Assembly: GCF_030845995.1 (NCBI RefSeq)
Contig: NZ_CP132719.1
Span: forward strand, 1,984,001 to 2,048,000
Direction of reading: 5' to 3'
Length of the DNA stretch: 64,000 bases
From: Geothrix sp. 21YS21S-4
GTDB taxonomy: Bacteria > Acidobacteriota > Holophagae > Holophagales > Holophagaceae
Part shown: piece by piece, positions 8,269 to 17,070 of the stretch
Position numbering within the stretch: position 1 is the first letter of the stretch
How the letters are laid out: each line of letters begins with the position of its first letter
The notes under the pieces: model-generated
The model's input: only the letters and a program-made list of their open reading frames with translations
Told to the model about the DNA's origin: nothing
Database searches by the model: none
Position numbers and translations under genes: made by a program

Positions 8269-9665
8269 CAGCACTCCGGAAGGTTCACGGGGAAGTCCAG
8301 GGGCAGCTCGGGAACGGCCACGGCGAGGCCTCCTCGGGCGGTTTCCTTGTATTTGCTCTTCATGTCGGCGCCGGTGTCGCGCATGGTGCGGATCACCTTG
8401 TCCAGGCTCACGAAGTGGTGCCCGTCGCCGTGGAGGGCCAGCCGTGCGGCGTTGATGGCCTTGACGCTCGCCATGGCGTTCCGCTCGATGCAGGGCACCT
8501 GCACCAGGCCCCCGATGGGATCGCAGGTGAGGCCCAGGTTGTGCTCCATCCCGATCTCCGCGGCGTTCTCCACCTGGTCGGGCGTCCCGCCCATCACCTC
8601 CGCGAGGGCCCCGGCCGCCATGGAGCAGGCCACGCCCACTTCGCCCTGGCAGCCCACCTCCGCGCCGCTGATGGAGGCGTTCTCCTTGTAGAGCGCCCCG
8701 ATGGCGCCCGCGGTGAGAAGGAAGCGCACCACGCCCTCCTCGTCCGCCCCCGGCACGAAGCGGCCGTAGTGGTGGAGCACCGCGGGGATGATCCCCGCCG
8801 CGCCGTTGGTGGGCGCCGTCACCACCCGGCCGCCGGCGGCGTTCTCCTCGTTGACCGCCAGGGCGCAGAGGCTGACGTAGTCCATGGCGAGGAGCGGATC
8901 CTCCGATCCCGCTTCCCACAGGTCCTTCAAGCGCCGGTGCAACGCCGGCGCCCGCCGGGGAACCTTCAGTCCGCCGGGGAGGATGCCCTCGGTCCCGCAG
9001 CCGCGGCGCACGCAGGCCCGCATCACCAACCAGATCTCCAGCAGGCCCGTCCGCACGTCCGCCTCGGACCGCCACGCGCGCTCGTTCTCCAGCATCAGTC
9101 CACTGACGCTCAGGCCCGTCGCACGGCAGCGCTCCAGCAACTCGTTCCCGCTGTGGAACGGATGCGGCGGCTCGGGCCCGGGATCGGGGCGCGGGGCTCC
9201 CTCCTCCACCACGAAGCCGCCGCCCACGGAGTAGAAGATCCGCGCCCGCAGGGTCCCGTCGGCGGCGTCCAGGGCGGTGAAGCGCAGCCCGTTGGGATGA
9301 TAGGGGAGACTCCGGCGGAGGAGCAGGAGATGCTCGGACTCCCGGAAGGGAATCTCCCGCCGCCCCAGGAGGGAGAGGCGTTCCGATTCCCGGACCCGCG
9401 CCACCAACCCTTCGACGGCCTCCACGTCCACCGCTTCCGGGGTCTCCCCCATCAACCCGAGGAGCACGGCCCTGTCGCTGCCGTGGCCCTTCCCCGTGGC
9501 GCCCAGGCTGCCGAACAGCTCCACCTTCACCGCCGCCGTCGCGTCCAGCAGCCTTTCCCGTTCCAGGCCCAGGACGAAGGTGCGCGCGGCCCGCATGGGG
9601 CCCACCGTGTGGGAAGAGCTGGGTCCGATGCCGATTCGGAACAGGTCGAAGACGGACAGCACCAT
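8268..9665 (-). CDS. sdaA: L-serine dehydratase (L-serine ammonia-lyase), single chain, Fe-S type
   Basis: A 465-residue enzyme converting L-serine to pyruvate and ammonia. Residues 1-160 form the beta domain with the signature [20 protein letters not shown]. The C-terminal alpha domain holds the cluster-binding region, including [20 protein letters not shown] and VPCIERNAM, and the end carries the conserved [12 protein letters not shown] with further cysteine context upstream ([20 protein letters not shown]). Length and domain order match the single-chain bacterial type with a [4Fe-4S] cluster. The start at 9665 lies 24 bp after the nadB stop. Confidence 0.95.
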   Translation of the reverse strand: MVLSVFDLFRIGIGPSSSHTVGPMRAARTFVLGLERERLLDATAAVKVELFGSLGATGKGHGSDRAVLLGLMGETPEAVDVEAVEGLVARVRESERLSLLGRREIPFRESEHLLLLRRSLPYHPNGLRFTALDAADGTLRARIFYSVGGGFVVEEGAPRPDPGPEPPHPFHSGNELLERCRATGLSVSGLMLENERAWRSEADVRTGLLEIWLVMRACVRRGCGTEGILPGGLKVPRRAPALHRRLKDLWEAGSEDPLLAMDYVSLCALAVNEENAAGGRVVTAPTNGAAGIIPAVLHHYGRFVPGADEEGVVRFLLTAGAIGALYKENASISGAEVGCQGEVGVACSMAAGALAEVMGGTPDQVENAAEIGMEHNLGLTCDPIGGLVQVPCIERNAMASVKAINAARLALHGDGHHFVSLDKVIRTMRDTGADMKSKYKETARGGLAVAVPELPLDFPVNLPEC

Positions 9666-9689
9666 GCTCCATTCTCGCCGATTTGCAGA

Positions 9690-11273
9690 TCAATCCACGC
9701 GGTAATGGCAGCCCCGGCTCTCGGGGTTCTGGAGCGCGGCGTTCAGGATCAGGCGCGCGCAGAGGATGCCGCTGCGCAGCTCCAGCAGCTCCCGGCTGAG
9801 ACGGGACTCGTGATAGAAGCGCTCGATCCGGTGGGCGAGGTAATGCAGATCGGCCTTGGCCCGCTGCAGGCGCGCGCCGGTGCGGACGATCCCCGCGTAG
9901 TTCCAGAGCGTGCTGCGGATCAGCCCCCAGTCCTGGTCGATGAGCAGCGGATCCATCTCCTCGGGATCCTCGGGCATCCGCCAGATCGCCAAATCGGTGG
10001 GATCCGGCTCCCCCACCGCGGCCAGTTCCGCCACGGCGGCTTCGGCGCCGCGGAATCCCCACAGGAGGCCTTCGAGCAGGCTGGTGGAAGCCAGGCGGTT
10101 GGCGCCGTGAAGCCCGGTGCAGGCCACTTCGCCCGCCGCGTAGAGCCCCGGCAGGCTGGTGCGCCCGTCCAGGTCCACCAGGACGCCGCCGCAGAAGTAG
10201 TGCGCGGCGGGCACGACGGGAATGGGCTGGCGGGAAGGGTCGATGCCTTCGGCGCGGCAGGCCGCCATCACCGTGGGGAAGTGGGCGTCCAGGTCGAGGT
10301 GGGCGGCCACGGGCGCCAGGTCGAGGTAGACGTTGGCTTCGCCGCTGGCGGCCATCTCCTGGAAGATCGCCCGGCTCACCACGTCGCGGGGGGCCAGCTC
10401 CAGCTGCTCCGGCGCGTACTTCTCCATGAAGCGCTCGCCCCGCCGGTTCACCAGCCAGGCCCCTTCGCCCCGGAGGGCCTCGGTGAGCAGCGTGCGCGGC
10501 TTGCCCGGCACGTGCAGCGCGGTGGGATGGAACTGGACGTACTCGCAGTTCACGATCCGGGCGTTGGCCCGGTAGGCCGCCGCGAGCCCGTCGCCGGTGG
10601 CGCTGGGCGGATTGGTGGTGTGCAGATAGAGGTAGCCCAGGCCGCCGGTGGCCAGCATCGTCCGCCGCGCCAGCAGGCCCTCCACCTCGCCCATCGCGGG
10701 ATCGAAGAGGTAGGCGCCGTGGACCTGGATGGGCTCGTAGACCCGCACCGGCTTGACGCAGTGGTGGGGGCTGGTGATGAGGTCCACCAGGCAGAGGCCC
10801 TCGCGGACCCGGATGTTGGGATGGGCCCGCACGGCGGCGCTGAGGGCGATCTGGATGGCCAGGCCCGTGGCGTCCTTGGCGTGGTAGATGCGCCGGGCGC
10901 TGTGGGCCGCTTCCGCCGTGGGATCCGGCGTCCCGCCCATGCCCAGGTCGAAGGGCACGCCCAGGCGCTCCCACAGGAAGCTGCGGCACAGGGCCGGACC
11001 TTCCTCCGCGAGGAGGCGCACCGCCTCGGGCCGGCACAGCCCGGCGCCCGCGGCCTCGATGTCCGCGGCCAGCAGCTCCGGCGAGTCGCCTTCCTCCTCC
11101 GGGGGGAGGCCGATGATCCCGCCCTGGGCCCAGGCGGTATTGGTGGCGCCCAGTTCGTCCTTCGCCACCAGGACCACGGAAGCCCCGAGGTCCGCCGCCC
11201 GCAGGGCCGCCGCGCATCCGGCGATCCCCGCCCCGAGGACCAGCAGGTCGGCGGGTACGGAAGATACGTTCAT
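9690..11273 (-). CDS. nadB: L-aspartate oxidase
   Basis: A 527-residue flavoprotein that oxidises L-aspartate to iminoaspartate in the first step of de novo NAD synthesis. The N-terminal FAD-binding motif LLVLGAGIAGCAAALRAADL starts at residue 9. The catalytic-domain signatures NTAWAQGGI, MLATGGLGYLYLHTTNPPSA and CGGVLVDLDGRTSLPGLYAA are all present, as is GEVACTGLHGANRLASTSLL. The C-terminal helical domain is complete. The ATG overlaps the DUF309 gene stop (ATGA). nadA and nadC are not nearby. Confidence 0.95.
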   Translation of the reverse strand: MNVSSVPADLLVLGAGIAGCAAALRAADLGASVVLVAKDELGATNTAWAQGGIIGLPPEEEGDSPELLAADIEAAGAGLCRPEAVRLLAEEGPALCRSFLWERLGVPFDLGMGGTPDPTAEAAHSARRIYHAKDATGLAIQIALSAAVRAHPNIRVREGLCLVDLITSPHHCVKPVRVYEPIQVHGAYLFDPAMGEVEGLLARRTMLATGGLGYLYLHTTNPPSATGDGLAAAYRANARIVNCEYVQFHPTALHVPGKPRTLLTEALRGEGAWLVNRRGERFMEKYAPEQLELAPRDVVSRAIFQEMAASGEANVYLDLAPVAAHLDLDAHFPTVMAACRAEGIDPSRQPIPVVPAAHYFCGGVLVDLDGRTSLPGLYAAGEVACTGLHGANRLASTSLLEGLLWGFRGAEAAVAELAAVGEPDPTDLAIWRMPEDPEEMDPLLIDQDWGLIRSTLWNYAGIVRTGARLQRAKADLHYLAHRIERFYHESRLSRELLELRSGILCARLILNAALQNPESRGCHYRVD

Positions 11274-12046
11274 GCCAGCTCCCAGGTCGGACGGTCCAGG
11301 GCCCAGAGCGGCCCGAAGTCCGCGTCGCCGTCCATGCGCCTTCCATGGTCCAGCCGCCGGGCCGTCAGGTCCAGCGCGGCTTCCGCCCGGACCTCCCCCC
11401 ACGGCGTGGACACCCGCCCGCCGCAGGGCTCCAGGCGGCCTAGGGCCTCCTCCCACAACCCGACCATCCCGCTGAGGTTGTGCTGCTGGAGGTGGTGATA
11501 GCCGCCCGCCAGGAGGATCAGTCCCTGGAGGCCGTCCTTCAGCTCGCCCCGCGCGTCCGTCCACAGCGGCTCCAGCGCGTCGTGGCACTCGTGGAAGAGG
11601 CCGTGGTTGAAAAGCGAGACGCCGCAGGCCAGCGGATAGCGCTCGCCCAGCGGCAGGGGCGTGAGCGCCGCCAGTTCCCAGCCACAGCGCAGGCTCACCA
11701 GGGGTCCCCAGGCGCCCCAGGCCGGCGCGGGTCGCCAGCCCGTGGGTCCCGCTTCGGCGGTGGTGGGCCAGGCCTCGCGGTGCGCGCCCCACGCCGCGGC
11801 GGGATCGTGATGGCCCAGCGAGCCGAGCATGCGGGCGGCGTGGGCCAGGAGTTCGCCTTCGGGCACGCCGTCGGGATGGGCCCTTCGCAGCGCCGGCGCC
11901 CCGAGGATCGTGGGCCACACAAGGACCTGCCGGGCGTCGGGATCGCCCAGGGCCGCTTCCGTCCGCGCCTGGAGGAAGCGCTGGATATCCAGGGGAAGCC
12001 GCGGCTGCCGCTGCCAGAAAGGAGTGCGGTTGCAGTCGTCGCTCAT
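11270..12046 (-). CDS. DUF309 domain protein
   Basis: A 258-residue protein. The DUF309 motif GVSLFNHGLFHECHDALEPL starts near residue 148, followed by LILLAGGYHHLQQHN, which matches the helical family with conserved His and Glu residues. The N-terminal ~140 residues (WxRQPRLPLDIQRFLQ onward) have no domain I recognise. DUF309 proteins have no established function. The ATG at 12046 overlaps the yaaA stop, and its own stop overlaps nadB. Confidence 0.7.
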   Translation of the reverse strand: MSDDCNRTPFWQRQPRLPLDIQRFLQARTEAALGDPDARQVLVWPTILGAPALRRAHPDGVPEGELLAHAARMLGSLGHHDPAAAWGAHREAWPTTAEAGPTGWRPAPAWGAWGPLVSLRCGWELAALTPLPLGERYPLACGVSLFNHGLFHECHDALEPLWTDARGELKDGLQGLILLAGGYHHLQQHNLSGMVGLWEEALGRLEPCGGRVSTPWGEVRAEAALDLTARRLDHGRRMDGDADFGPLWALDRPTWELA

Positions 12047-12780
12047 GGCTCCACCACCAGCCGAAGGGCCACGCCGCCCCGGTCGTTCTCGTCGACGCCG
12101 ACCCACTGGCAGCCGGGAATCCGCCCCTTCAGCACCTTCCGCGGATCCCCCTGCCCGTGCGCCAGGATCCACCGGGCCACCAGCCCGCGGTACTTCTTCG
12201 CGAAGTGGCTGAGGGCCTGGCCGCGCTTTCCCAGGATCTCCACCGTGTGCCGCGGGCGGTCCCACCCCTTGAGCAGGCCCGCGGCGTCGCCCGGAAGCAG
12301 TTCCCACACCGGGCCTTCCGGAAGGTTCTCCAACAGTGGGGGCAGCGCCTTCCGCCAATGGGCCTTCAGGCCCGGAAGGGCGGCGAGGTTCAGCTTGTAG
12401 GGCGGCACCGGCTCGTCGCCCCGGACCAGACCGCGCAGGCTGGACAGGATGAAGACGCGGCACCACGCCTCCGGCGGAAGCGTCGCCGCGTCCAGCGCCT
12501 GGAAGGCCACACCCGTGTAGCGGCCCAGCGCCGGGAGGAGAGGCACCTCGCCGCCCCGGCCCAGCTTCTGGAGCGCCAGAGCTTCGGCCCGGGCCTTGTC
12601 CAGGGCCAGATCCTTCACGTCGAAGGCCTTCCGTAGCGCCTCGGGCGTCCCCGTCTTCGCCAGGGCACCCAGCCCTTCCCGTACCCACCGCTGGGCGGGG
12701 GTCTCCGCTAGGCGGCCCGGAACACCACCGGGGGCCTTGTCCTCCGAGGGGGCCAGCAGGACGACGGGTGGCACGCTCAT
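12043..12780 (-). CDS. yaaA: YaaA-family peroxide stress protein (UPF0246)
   Basis: A 245-residue protein. It starts with VVLLAPSEDKAPGG (the family's LLSPAKxxD-like opening), and has RYTGVAFQALDAATLP near residue 83 and VFILSSLRGLVRGDEPVPPY in the middle. The C-terminus has FAKKYRGLVARWIL. In Escherichia coli YaaA limits free iron during hydrogen peroxide stress and has a DNA-binding fold. It overlaps the genes on both sides by ATGA junctions. Confidence 0.8.
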   Translation of the reverse strand: MSVPPVVLLAPSEDKAPGGVPGRLAETPAQRWVREGLGALAKTGTPEALRKAFDVKDLALDKARAEALALQKLGRGGEVPLLPALGRYTGVAFQALDAATLPPEAWCRVFILSSLRGLVRGDEPVPPYKLNLAALPGLKAHWRKALPPLLENLPEGPVWELLPGDAAGLLKGWDRPRHTVEILGKRGQALSHFAKKYRGLVARWILAHGQGDPRKVLKGRIPGCQWVGVDENDRGGVALRLVVEP

Positions 12781-13595
12781 CGGGCCTCCACCCAGGCGTC
12801 CAGCGGCACGAGGCGGATCCCTGACAGCAGCTTCCGCAGGCGGGCCCCGTAGCCCTTCAGGCCCGCGCTGTGGGCGAAGCGGTGGCCGAGCGAAGCCCCG
12901 GGCAGGGCCGGCTGATCGGCGTCCAGTTCCCACGGATGGATCACCACGGGCGTCCCGGCGTCCTCAGCGGCGAGGGCCGTCAATCGGCGTCGGAGAAGGC
13001 CGGTAGGAAGGGCGCGCAGGCCCCAGCCCCACATGGGGACGCGCCAGGGCCCCAGGGAAAGCACAGGCGGGGGCAGTTCCCACAGGCCGTTGGGCAGGCG
13101 ATGGGGCCGGCGGGGCCAGGCGGGATCGCCGATCACCGGCAGGGGGGCGCGGCTGGAATCGTAGCTGAACCCCAATTCCGGCAGGTCGTCGCACCACTCG
13201 GACGCGGCGCCGCGCAGGCTCCACTCGGGGGCGCGGTACCCGGTCACGGGAACGCCGGCGAGGTCCTCCAGCAGCGCCTTTCCGTCCCGCATGGAGATCC
13301 GCCAGGCCGCGCGATCCATCTCGAAAGCCCGGCGGTGCGTGAGCCCGTGGAGGCCGATGGCGTGGCCCCGGGCCGCGATCTCCCGCAGCAGCGCCGGATG
13401 GCGCCGCGCCTGGTCCCCCAGGCAGAACCAGGTGGCCGTGGCGCCCAGGTCCGCGCACAGGGCCAGCGACAGCTCCGTGGCCCGCGGCAGGCGGCACTCG
13501 AAGCGATCCAGCGCCTCGGGCCGATCGTAGGGCGGGCAGCAGAGCTGGAACCAATCCTCCCAGTCGAAGGACAGGGGCAGGCGGCGCGGGCTCAG
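12777..13595 (-). CDS. Polysaccharide deacetylase, DUF3473/exosortase-associated type
   Basis: About 272 residues. The opening LSFDWEDWFQLC is the NodB-fold first motif (FDxEDWFQ). ATATWFCLGD, IGLHGLTHR (metal-binding His pair) and GYRAPEWSL follow. The C-terminal IHPWELDADQP plus the RFAHSAGLKGYGARLRKLL stretch matches the tail of deacetylases that sit in exosortase/EPS loci. No ATG, GTG or TTG lies near the expected N-terminus. The best start is CTG at 13595, overlapping the tolQ stop as CTGA; an in-frame ATG at 13823 would run back through tolQ. The likely role is N-deacetylation of an envelope or exopolysaccharide sugar. The substrate is unknown and no exosortase is in the window. Confidence 0.75.
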   Translation of the reverse strand: MSPRRLPLSFDWEDWFQLCCPPYDRPEALDRFECRLPRATELSLALCADLGATATWFCLGDQARRHPALLREIAARGHAIGLHGLTHRRAFEMDRAAWRISMRDGKALLEDLAGVPVTGYRAPEWSLRGAASEWCDDLPELGFSYDSSRAPLPVIGDPAWPRRPHRLPNGLWELPPPVLSLGPWRVPMWGWGLRALPTGLLRRRLTALAAEDAGTPVVIHPWELDADQPALPGASLGHRFAHSAGLKGYGARLRKLLSGIRLVPLDAWVEAR

Positions 13596-14287
13596 GTGAA
13601 GTTCCGCTCGGACAGGCTGATGAATTCGAGGGAGAAGTCGTCCAGCTCCGTCTGGAACTGCTTGAGCTGGCCCTGGAAGAAGTTGTAGGCCATCAGCGCC
13701 GGGATGGCGGCCACCAGGCCGATGGCCGTGGCGACCAGGGCCTCGGAGATGCCGGGCGCCACGGTGGCGAGGTTGGCGTTGCCGGTGGCGCCGATGCCGC
13801 GGAAGGCGTCGATGATGCCCCACACCGTCCCGAAGAGGCCGATGAAGGGGCTGACCGCCGCCACTGTGGCGAGGCCGCCCAGCGAGCGCTCCAGCCGGCC
13901 CATCTCCACCACGCTGGCCCGCTGGAGGCTGCGCTCCACGGCTTCCATGCTGCGGAGCTGCGCGCGGCCGTCGGGGCCCGCCTGGCGGAGCTGGTAGGTC
14001 ACTTCCCCGTAGCCCGCGGTGAACAGGCCCACCAGGGGGCTGATGGCGAACTTCTCCACCTGCTGCTTCAGCTCCCGCCAGTCCGTGGCGCGCTTGAAGG
14101 CCCCGCGGAATTCCTCGGAGACCGCCCGGCTGCGGCGGTAGAGGAGCGCCTTCCGGATGATCACCACCCAGCTGAGGAGGGAGAACACGATGAGGATCAG
14201 TAGGACGACCTTGGAGACGGGTCCCGCGTGGAGCATCACCTCCAGCAGGTTGACTTCGTTGCCCGTGGGTGCCGCCAGGATCGCCAT
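13592..14287 (-). CDS. TolQ/ExbB-family proton channel protein
   Basis: A 231-residue inner-membrane protein with three membrane segments: about residues 24-45, 130-155 (ATVAAVSPFIGLFGTVWGII) and 170-192. The GLFGTVWGI motif and the following EALVATAIGLVAAIPA segment are diagnostic for MotA/TolQ/ExbB proteins, which convert proton flow into work on TonB or TolA. No TolR/ExbD partner follows; the next gene is a deacetylase. It is the first gene of a long minus-strand overlapping chain. TolQ and ExbB cannot be separated on this evidence. Confidence 0.88.
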   Translation of the reverse strand: MAILAAPTGNEVNLLEVMLHAGPVSKVVLLILIVFSLLSWVVIIRKALLYRRSRAVSEEFRGAFKRATDWRELKQQVEKFAISPLVGLFTAGYGEVTYQLRQAGPDGRAQLRSMEAVERSLQRASVVEMGRLERSLGGLATVAAVSPFIGLFGTVWGIIDAFRGIGATGNANLATVAPGISEALVATAIGLVAAIPALMAYNFFQGQLKQFQTELDDFSLEFISLSERNFT

Positions 14288-14353
14288 GCCGCCTCCGTGG
14301 AGGAATGATAGCAAGCGGAAGAGGCTACACTGGATGCTTTGCGAGGACGCTGC

Positions 14354-15724
14354 ATGCGCGTATTGGTCATCGGTTCGGGATACGTGGGCCTGGTCGCGGC
14401 CGCCTGTTTCGCGGAAGCCGGACATCGCGTCCTGGGCGTGGACGTGGACGCCGCCAAGGTGGCCACGCTGTCCAAGGGCGAATCCCCGATCTTCGAGCCG
14501 GGCCTGGACGAGCTGCTGGCCAAGCACCTGGGCTCCGGCGCCCTGAGCTTCACCACGGACCTGAAGGCGGGCATCGCGGATGCGGACGCCGCCTTCATCT
14601 GCGTGGGCACGCCCCAGAGCGAGGACGGCAGCGCCGACATGAAGTACGTCCTGGCGGTGGCCGGTCAGCTCGGCGAGGCCATGGCCCTCCGCGCCGCCGA
14701 TGCCAAGCCGCTGGTGGTGGTGGACAAGAGCACCGTTCCCGTCGGCACCGCCGCCCGCGTCCACGCCGCCATCGCCGCCGCGCTCCGCAAGGCGGGCGTG
14801 GACCGCGCGTTCGAGGTGGTGAGCAACCCCGAATTCCTGCGCGAGGGCTCCGCCATCGGCGATTTCCTGGAGCCCGACCGCGTGGTGGTGGGCTGCCGCA
14901 CCGATCATGCCGAGGCGGTGATGAAGGGCCTCTACCAGCCCTTCCTCGACCGCAGCGGCGGCAAGTGGTTCCGCATGGACCCGCCCAGCGCCGAGCTGAC
15001 CAAGTACGCCGCCAACGCCATGCTCGCCCTCCGCATCAGCTTCATCAACGAGATCGCCAACCTGGCGGAATCCGTCGGCGCGGACGTGGACTACGTGAAG
15101 GCGGCCATCGGCGCCGACCACCGCATCGGCCCCGCCTTCCTCAATCCCGGCCCCGGGTTCGGCGGCTCCTGCTTCCCCAAGGATCTCCAGGCCCTGCTCA
15201 AGGTGGGCCGCGAGCACGGCCAGCCCATGATGACGCTGGCCACCACCGTGGAGGCCAACCGCCACCAGAAGCAGGTCCTGCTCCGCAAGGTGAAGGCCCA
15301 TTTCGACGTCCATCCCGGCGTTCCCGCGCCCCTCCAGGGCCGCCGCTTCGCCCTGTGGGGCCTGGCGTTCAAGGCGAACACCGACGACATCCGCGAGAGC
15401 ATGGCGCTGGAGCTGATCGACGGCCTGGTGAACCTTGGCGCGGAGGTGGTGGCCCACGACTTCGCCGCCATGGACGCCGTGAAGGCGCGCATCGGCGACA
15501 AGGTCCGCTACGCCGAGACGCCGCTCGCGGCCTGCGAGGGCGCCGACGCCCTGCTCATCGCCACCGAGTGGCCCCAGTACCGCGACGCGGACCTGGGCGC
15601 CGTGGCAAAGGCCATGAAGGCCAAGCGCATCTTCGACGGCCGCAACCTGTTCCGCCCCGAGGCCCTGGAAGCCGCGGGCTGGACCTACCACTCCCTGGGC
15701 CGCCGGGCGGTGGTGGCCCCGTGA
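14354..15724 (+). CDS. ugd: UDP-glucose 6-dehydrogenase
   Basis: A 456-residue NAD-dependent enzyme making UDP-glucuronate. The Rossmann motif VIGSGYVGLVAAACFAEAGH is at the N-terminus. The catalytic region holds NPEFLREGSAIGDF, the central-helix motif and the active-site Cys within NPGPGFGGSCFPKDLQALL. The C-terminal FALWGLAFKANTDDIRES is also typical. ATG 14354 was chosen because it starts the compact Rossmann motif; an upstream start at 14339 is possible. Divergent from tolQ with a 66-bp gap containing a TACACT -10-like box. The product supplies glucuronic acid for surface polysaccharides. Confidence 0.95.
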   Translation: MRVLVIGSGYVGLVAAACFAEAGHRVLGVDVDAAKVATLSKGESPIFEPGLDELLAKHLGSGALSFTTDLKAGIADADAAFICVGTPQSEDGSADMKYVLAVAGQLGEAMALRAADAKPLVVVDKSTVPVGTAARVHAAIAAALRKAGVDRAFEVVSNPEFLREGSAIGDFLEPDRVVVGCRTDHAEAVMKGLYQPFLDRSGGKWFRMDPPSAELTKYAANAMLALRISFINEIANLAESVGADVDYVKAAIGADHRIGPAFLNPGPGFGGSCFPKDLQALLKVGREHGQPMMTLATTVEANRHQKQVLLRKVKAHFDVHPGVPAPLQGRRFALWGLAFKANTDDIRESMALELIDGLVNLGAEVVAHDFAAMDAVKARIGDKVRYAETPLAACEGADALLIATEWPQYRDADLGAVAKAMKAKRIFDGRNLFRPEALEAAGWTYHSLGRRAVVAP

Positions 15725-16068
15725 CCCGCGTCCGGCTGGAGGACATCGCTCACGCCCGCAGCGGCGACAAGGGCGACGGTTCCAATGTGGGCGTCATCGC
15801 CTACACCGAAGCCGGCTATCGCCTGCTGGAGCGGGAGCTCACCGCCGAGCGCGTCAAGGAGCACTTCTCGGCCATCTGCAAGGGAAGCGTAGAGCGCTTC
15901 GAGGTACCCAATCTCAGGGCCCTCAACTTCCTCCTGCACGATTCCCTGGGCGGCGGCGGCAGCGAAAGCGTGAAGACCGACGCGCAGGGCAAGACCCACG
16001 GGCAGGCCCTGCTTAGAATGGAACTCGACCTTCCCGGCGGGACTTCGCTGGCGGAGCTGCAACCCTAG
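15721..16068 (+). CDS. AtuA-like small protein (ferredoxin-fold AtuA C-terminal family)
   Basis: A 115-residue protein starting at GTG 15721, which overlaps the ugd stop (GTGA). It carries IAHARSGDKGDGSNVGVIAY at the N-terminus and NLRALNFLLHDSLGGGGSES in the middle, matching the C-terminal domain of AtuA, a protein of acyclic terpene utilisation. Here that domain stands alone. Its biochemical role is unknown. The link to ugd may only be positional. Confidence 0.7.
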   Translation: MTRVRLEDIAHARSGDKGDGSNVGVIAYTEAGYRLLERELTAERVKEHFSAICKGSVERFEVPNLRALNFLLHDSLGGGGSESVKTDAQGKTHGQALLRMELDLPGGTSLAELQP

Positions 16069-16097
16069 CTTTCGGATCCACAGCCTCGGAGCACCCC

Positions 16098-16283
16098 ATG
16101 GGCAACCTCGGAATGATGGAAATCCTGCTGATCGGCATCGCACTGCTGATCTTCTTCGGACCCTCCCGCCTGCCGGAACTGGGCAAGAGCCTGGGCAAGG
16201 GCATCCAGGAATTCAAGAAGGCCAGCCGCGAGCTGACGGACGCCGTGAAGGAAGACACGGTTCCCGACAAGGACAAGAAGTAG
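16098..16283 (+). CDS. tatA: Sec-independent protein translocase TatA
   Basis: A 61-residue protein. One membrane segment (MEILLIGIALLIFF) is followed by the hinge FGPSRLPELGKSLGKGI, an amphipathic helix and a charged tail (VPDKDKK). TatA multimers form the membrane-thinning element that passes folded proteins through the Tat pathway. The GGAGCACCCC leader supplies the ribosome-binding site. tatC follows 19 bp after the stop. No separate tatB is present, so this is a TatAC-type arrangement in this locus. Confidence 0.93.
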   Translation: MGNLGMMEILLIGIALLIFFGPSRLPELGKSLGKGIQEFKKASRELTDAVKEDTVPDKDKK

Positions 16284-16302
16284 GATCGAGCCCCTTCCCG
16301 CC

Positions 16303-17070
16303 ATGGCGCCTCAGGCTCCGCCGGACAAGATGAGCTTCTGGGAGCACCTCCAGGAGCTGCGGGTCCGCATCGTCCGCTCGCTCATCATCGTCGCGGTGTG
16401 CTTCGCCGCGACCTACGCCTTCCGCTTCAAGCTCTGGATCTGGGCCCAGAAGCCCTTCATCGACGCCATGGCCCGCCAGACCGGCAAGGCCGCCGCCGAC
16501 CTCCAGCCCTTCGCCTTCACCGACCTCACCGAACCCTTCTTCAGTATGATGCGGCTCTCCCTCTGGGCCGCCGCCTTCCTCGCCGCGCCCCTCCTCTTCC
16601 ACCAGCTCTGGGGCTTCATCCGCCCCGGCCTGATGCCCAAGGAGCGCCGCCTCGTCGTCCCCTTCGTCGTCGTCACTTCCGGCTGCTTCCTCGCGGGATC
16701 CGCCTTCGCCTACACCCAGGCGTTCAAGTTCCTCGGCGACATCCTGTTCCAGGAAGCCGCCACCGCCGGGCTGCGGGCCAACCTCCACGTCTCCGACTAC
16801 CTGGACCTGTTCATCTCCACCACGCTCATCACCGGCGTGATGTTCGAGCTGCCCGTCCTGTTCTTCTTCCTCGCGAAGTTCCGGATCGTGACCGCCCGCC
16901 TGATGCTGAAGTACTGGCGCCACGCCACCATGGCCATCCTGATCTTCAGCGCCTTCTTCACCCCCGGCGACGTCGTCGTGACCACGCTGTTCTTCAGCGT
17001 CGTCCTCCTCGGCCTCTACTTCATCTCCGTCCTCGTCGCCTGGATCGCCGAACCCGCGCCGCCCAAGTAG
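16303..17070 (+). CDS. tatC: Sec-independent protein translocase TatC
   Basis: A 255-residue six-helix membrane protein. The N-terminal MSFWEHLQELRVRIVRS is the conserved TatC opening whose cytoplasmic face binds twin-arginine signals, with Glu and Arg in place. The VSDYLDLFIS and GVMFELPVLFFFLA stretches and the FSAFFTPGDVVVTTLFF region are typical. It follows tatA closely. The last 55 bp overlap, on the opposite strand, the 3' end of murG. Confidence 0.95.
   Translation: MAPQAPPDKMSFWEHLQELRVRIVRSLIIVAVCFAATYAFRFKLWIWAQKPFIDAMARQTGKAAADLQPFAFTDLTEPFFSMMRLSLWAAAFLAAPLLFHQLWGFIRPGLMPKERRLVVPFVVVTSGCFLAGSAFAYTQAFKFLGDILFQEAATAGLRANLHVSDYLDLFISTTLITGVMFELPVLFFFLAKFRIVTARLMLKYWRHATMAILIFSAFFTPGDVVVTTLFFSVVLLGLYFISVLVAWIAEPAPPK

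Noticed and set aside
13616-15691. N-terminal extension of the tolQ frame back through ugd
   Set aside because: The extension is antisense to ugd and His/Gly/Ala-rich. TolQ homology starts at the ATG at 14287.
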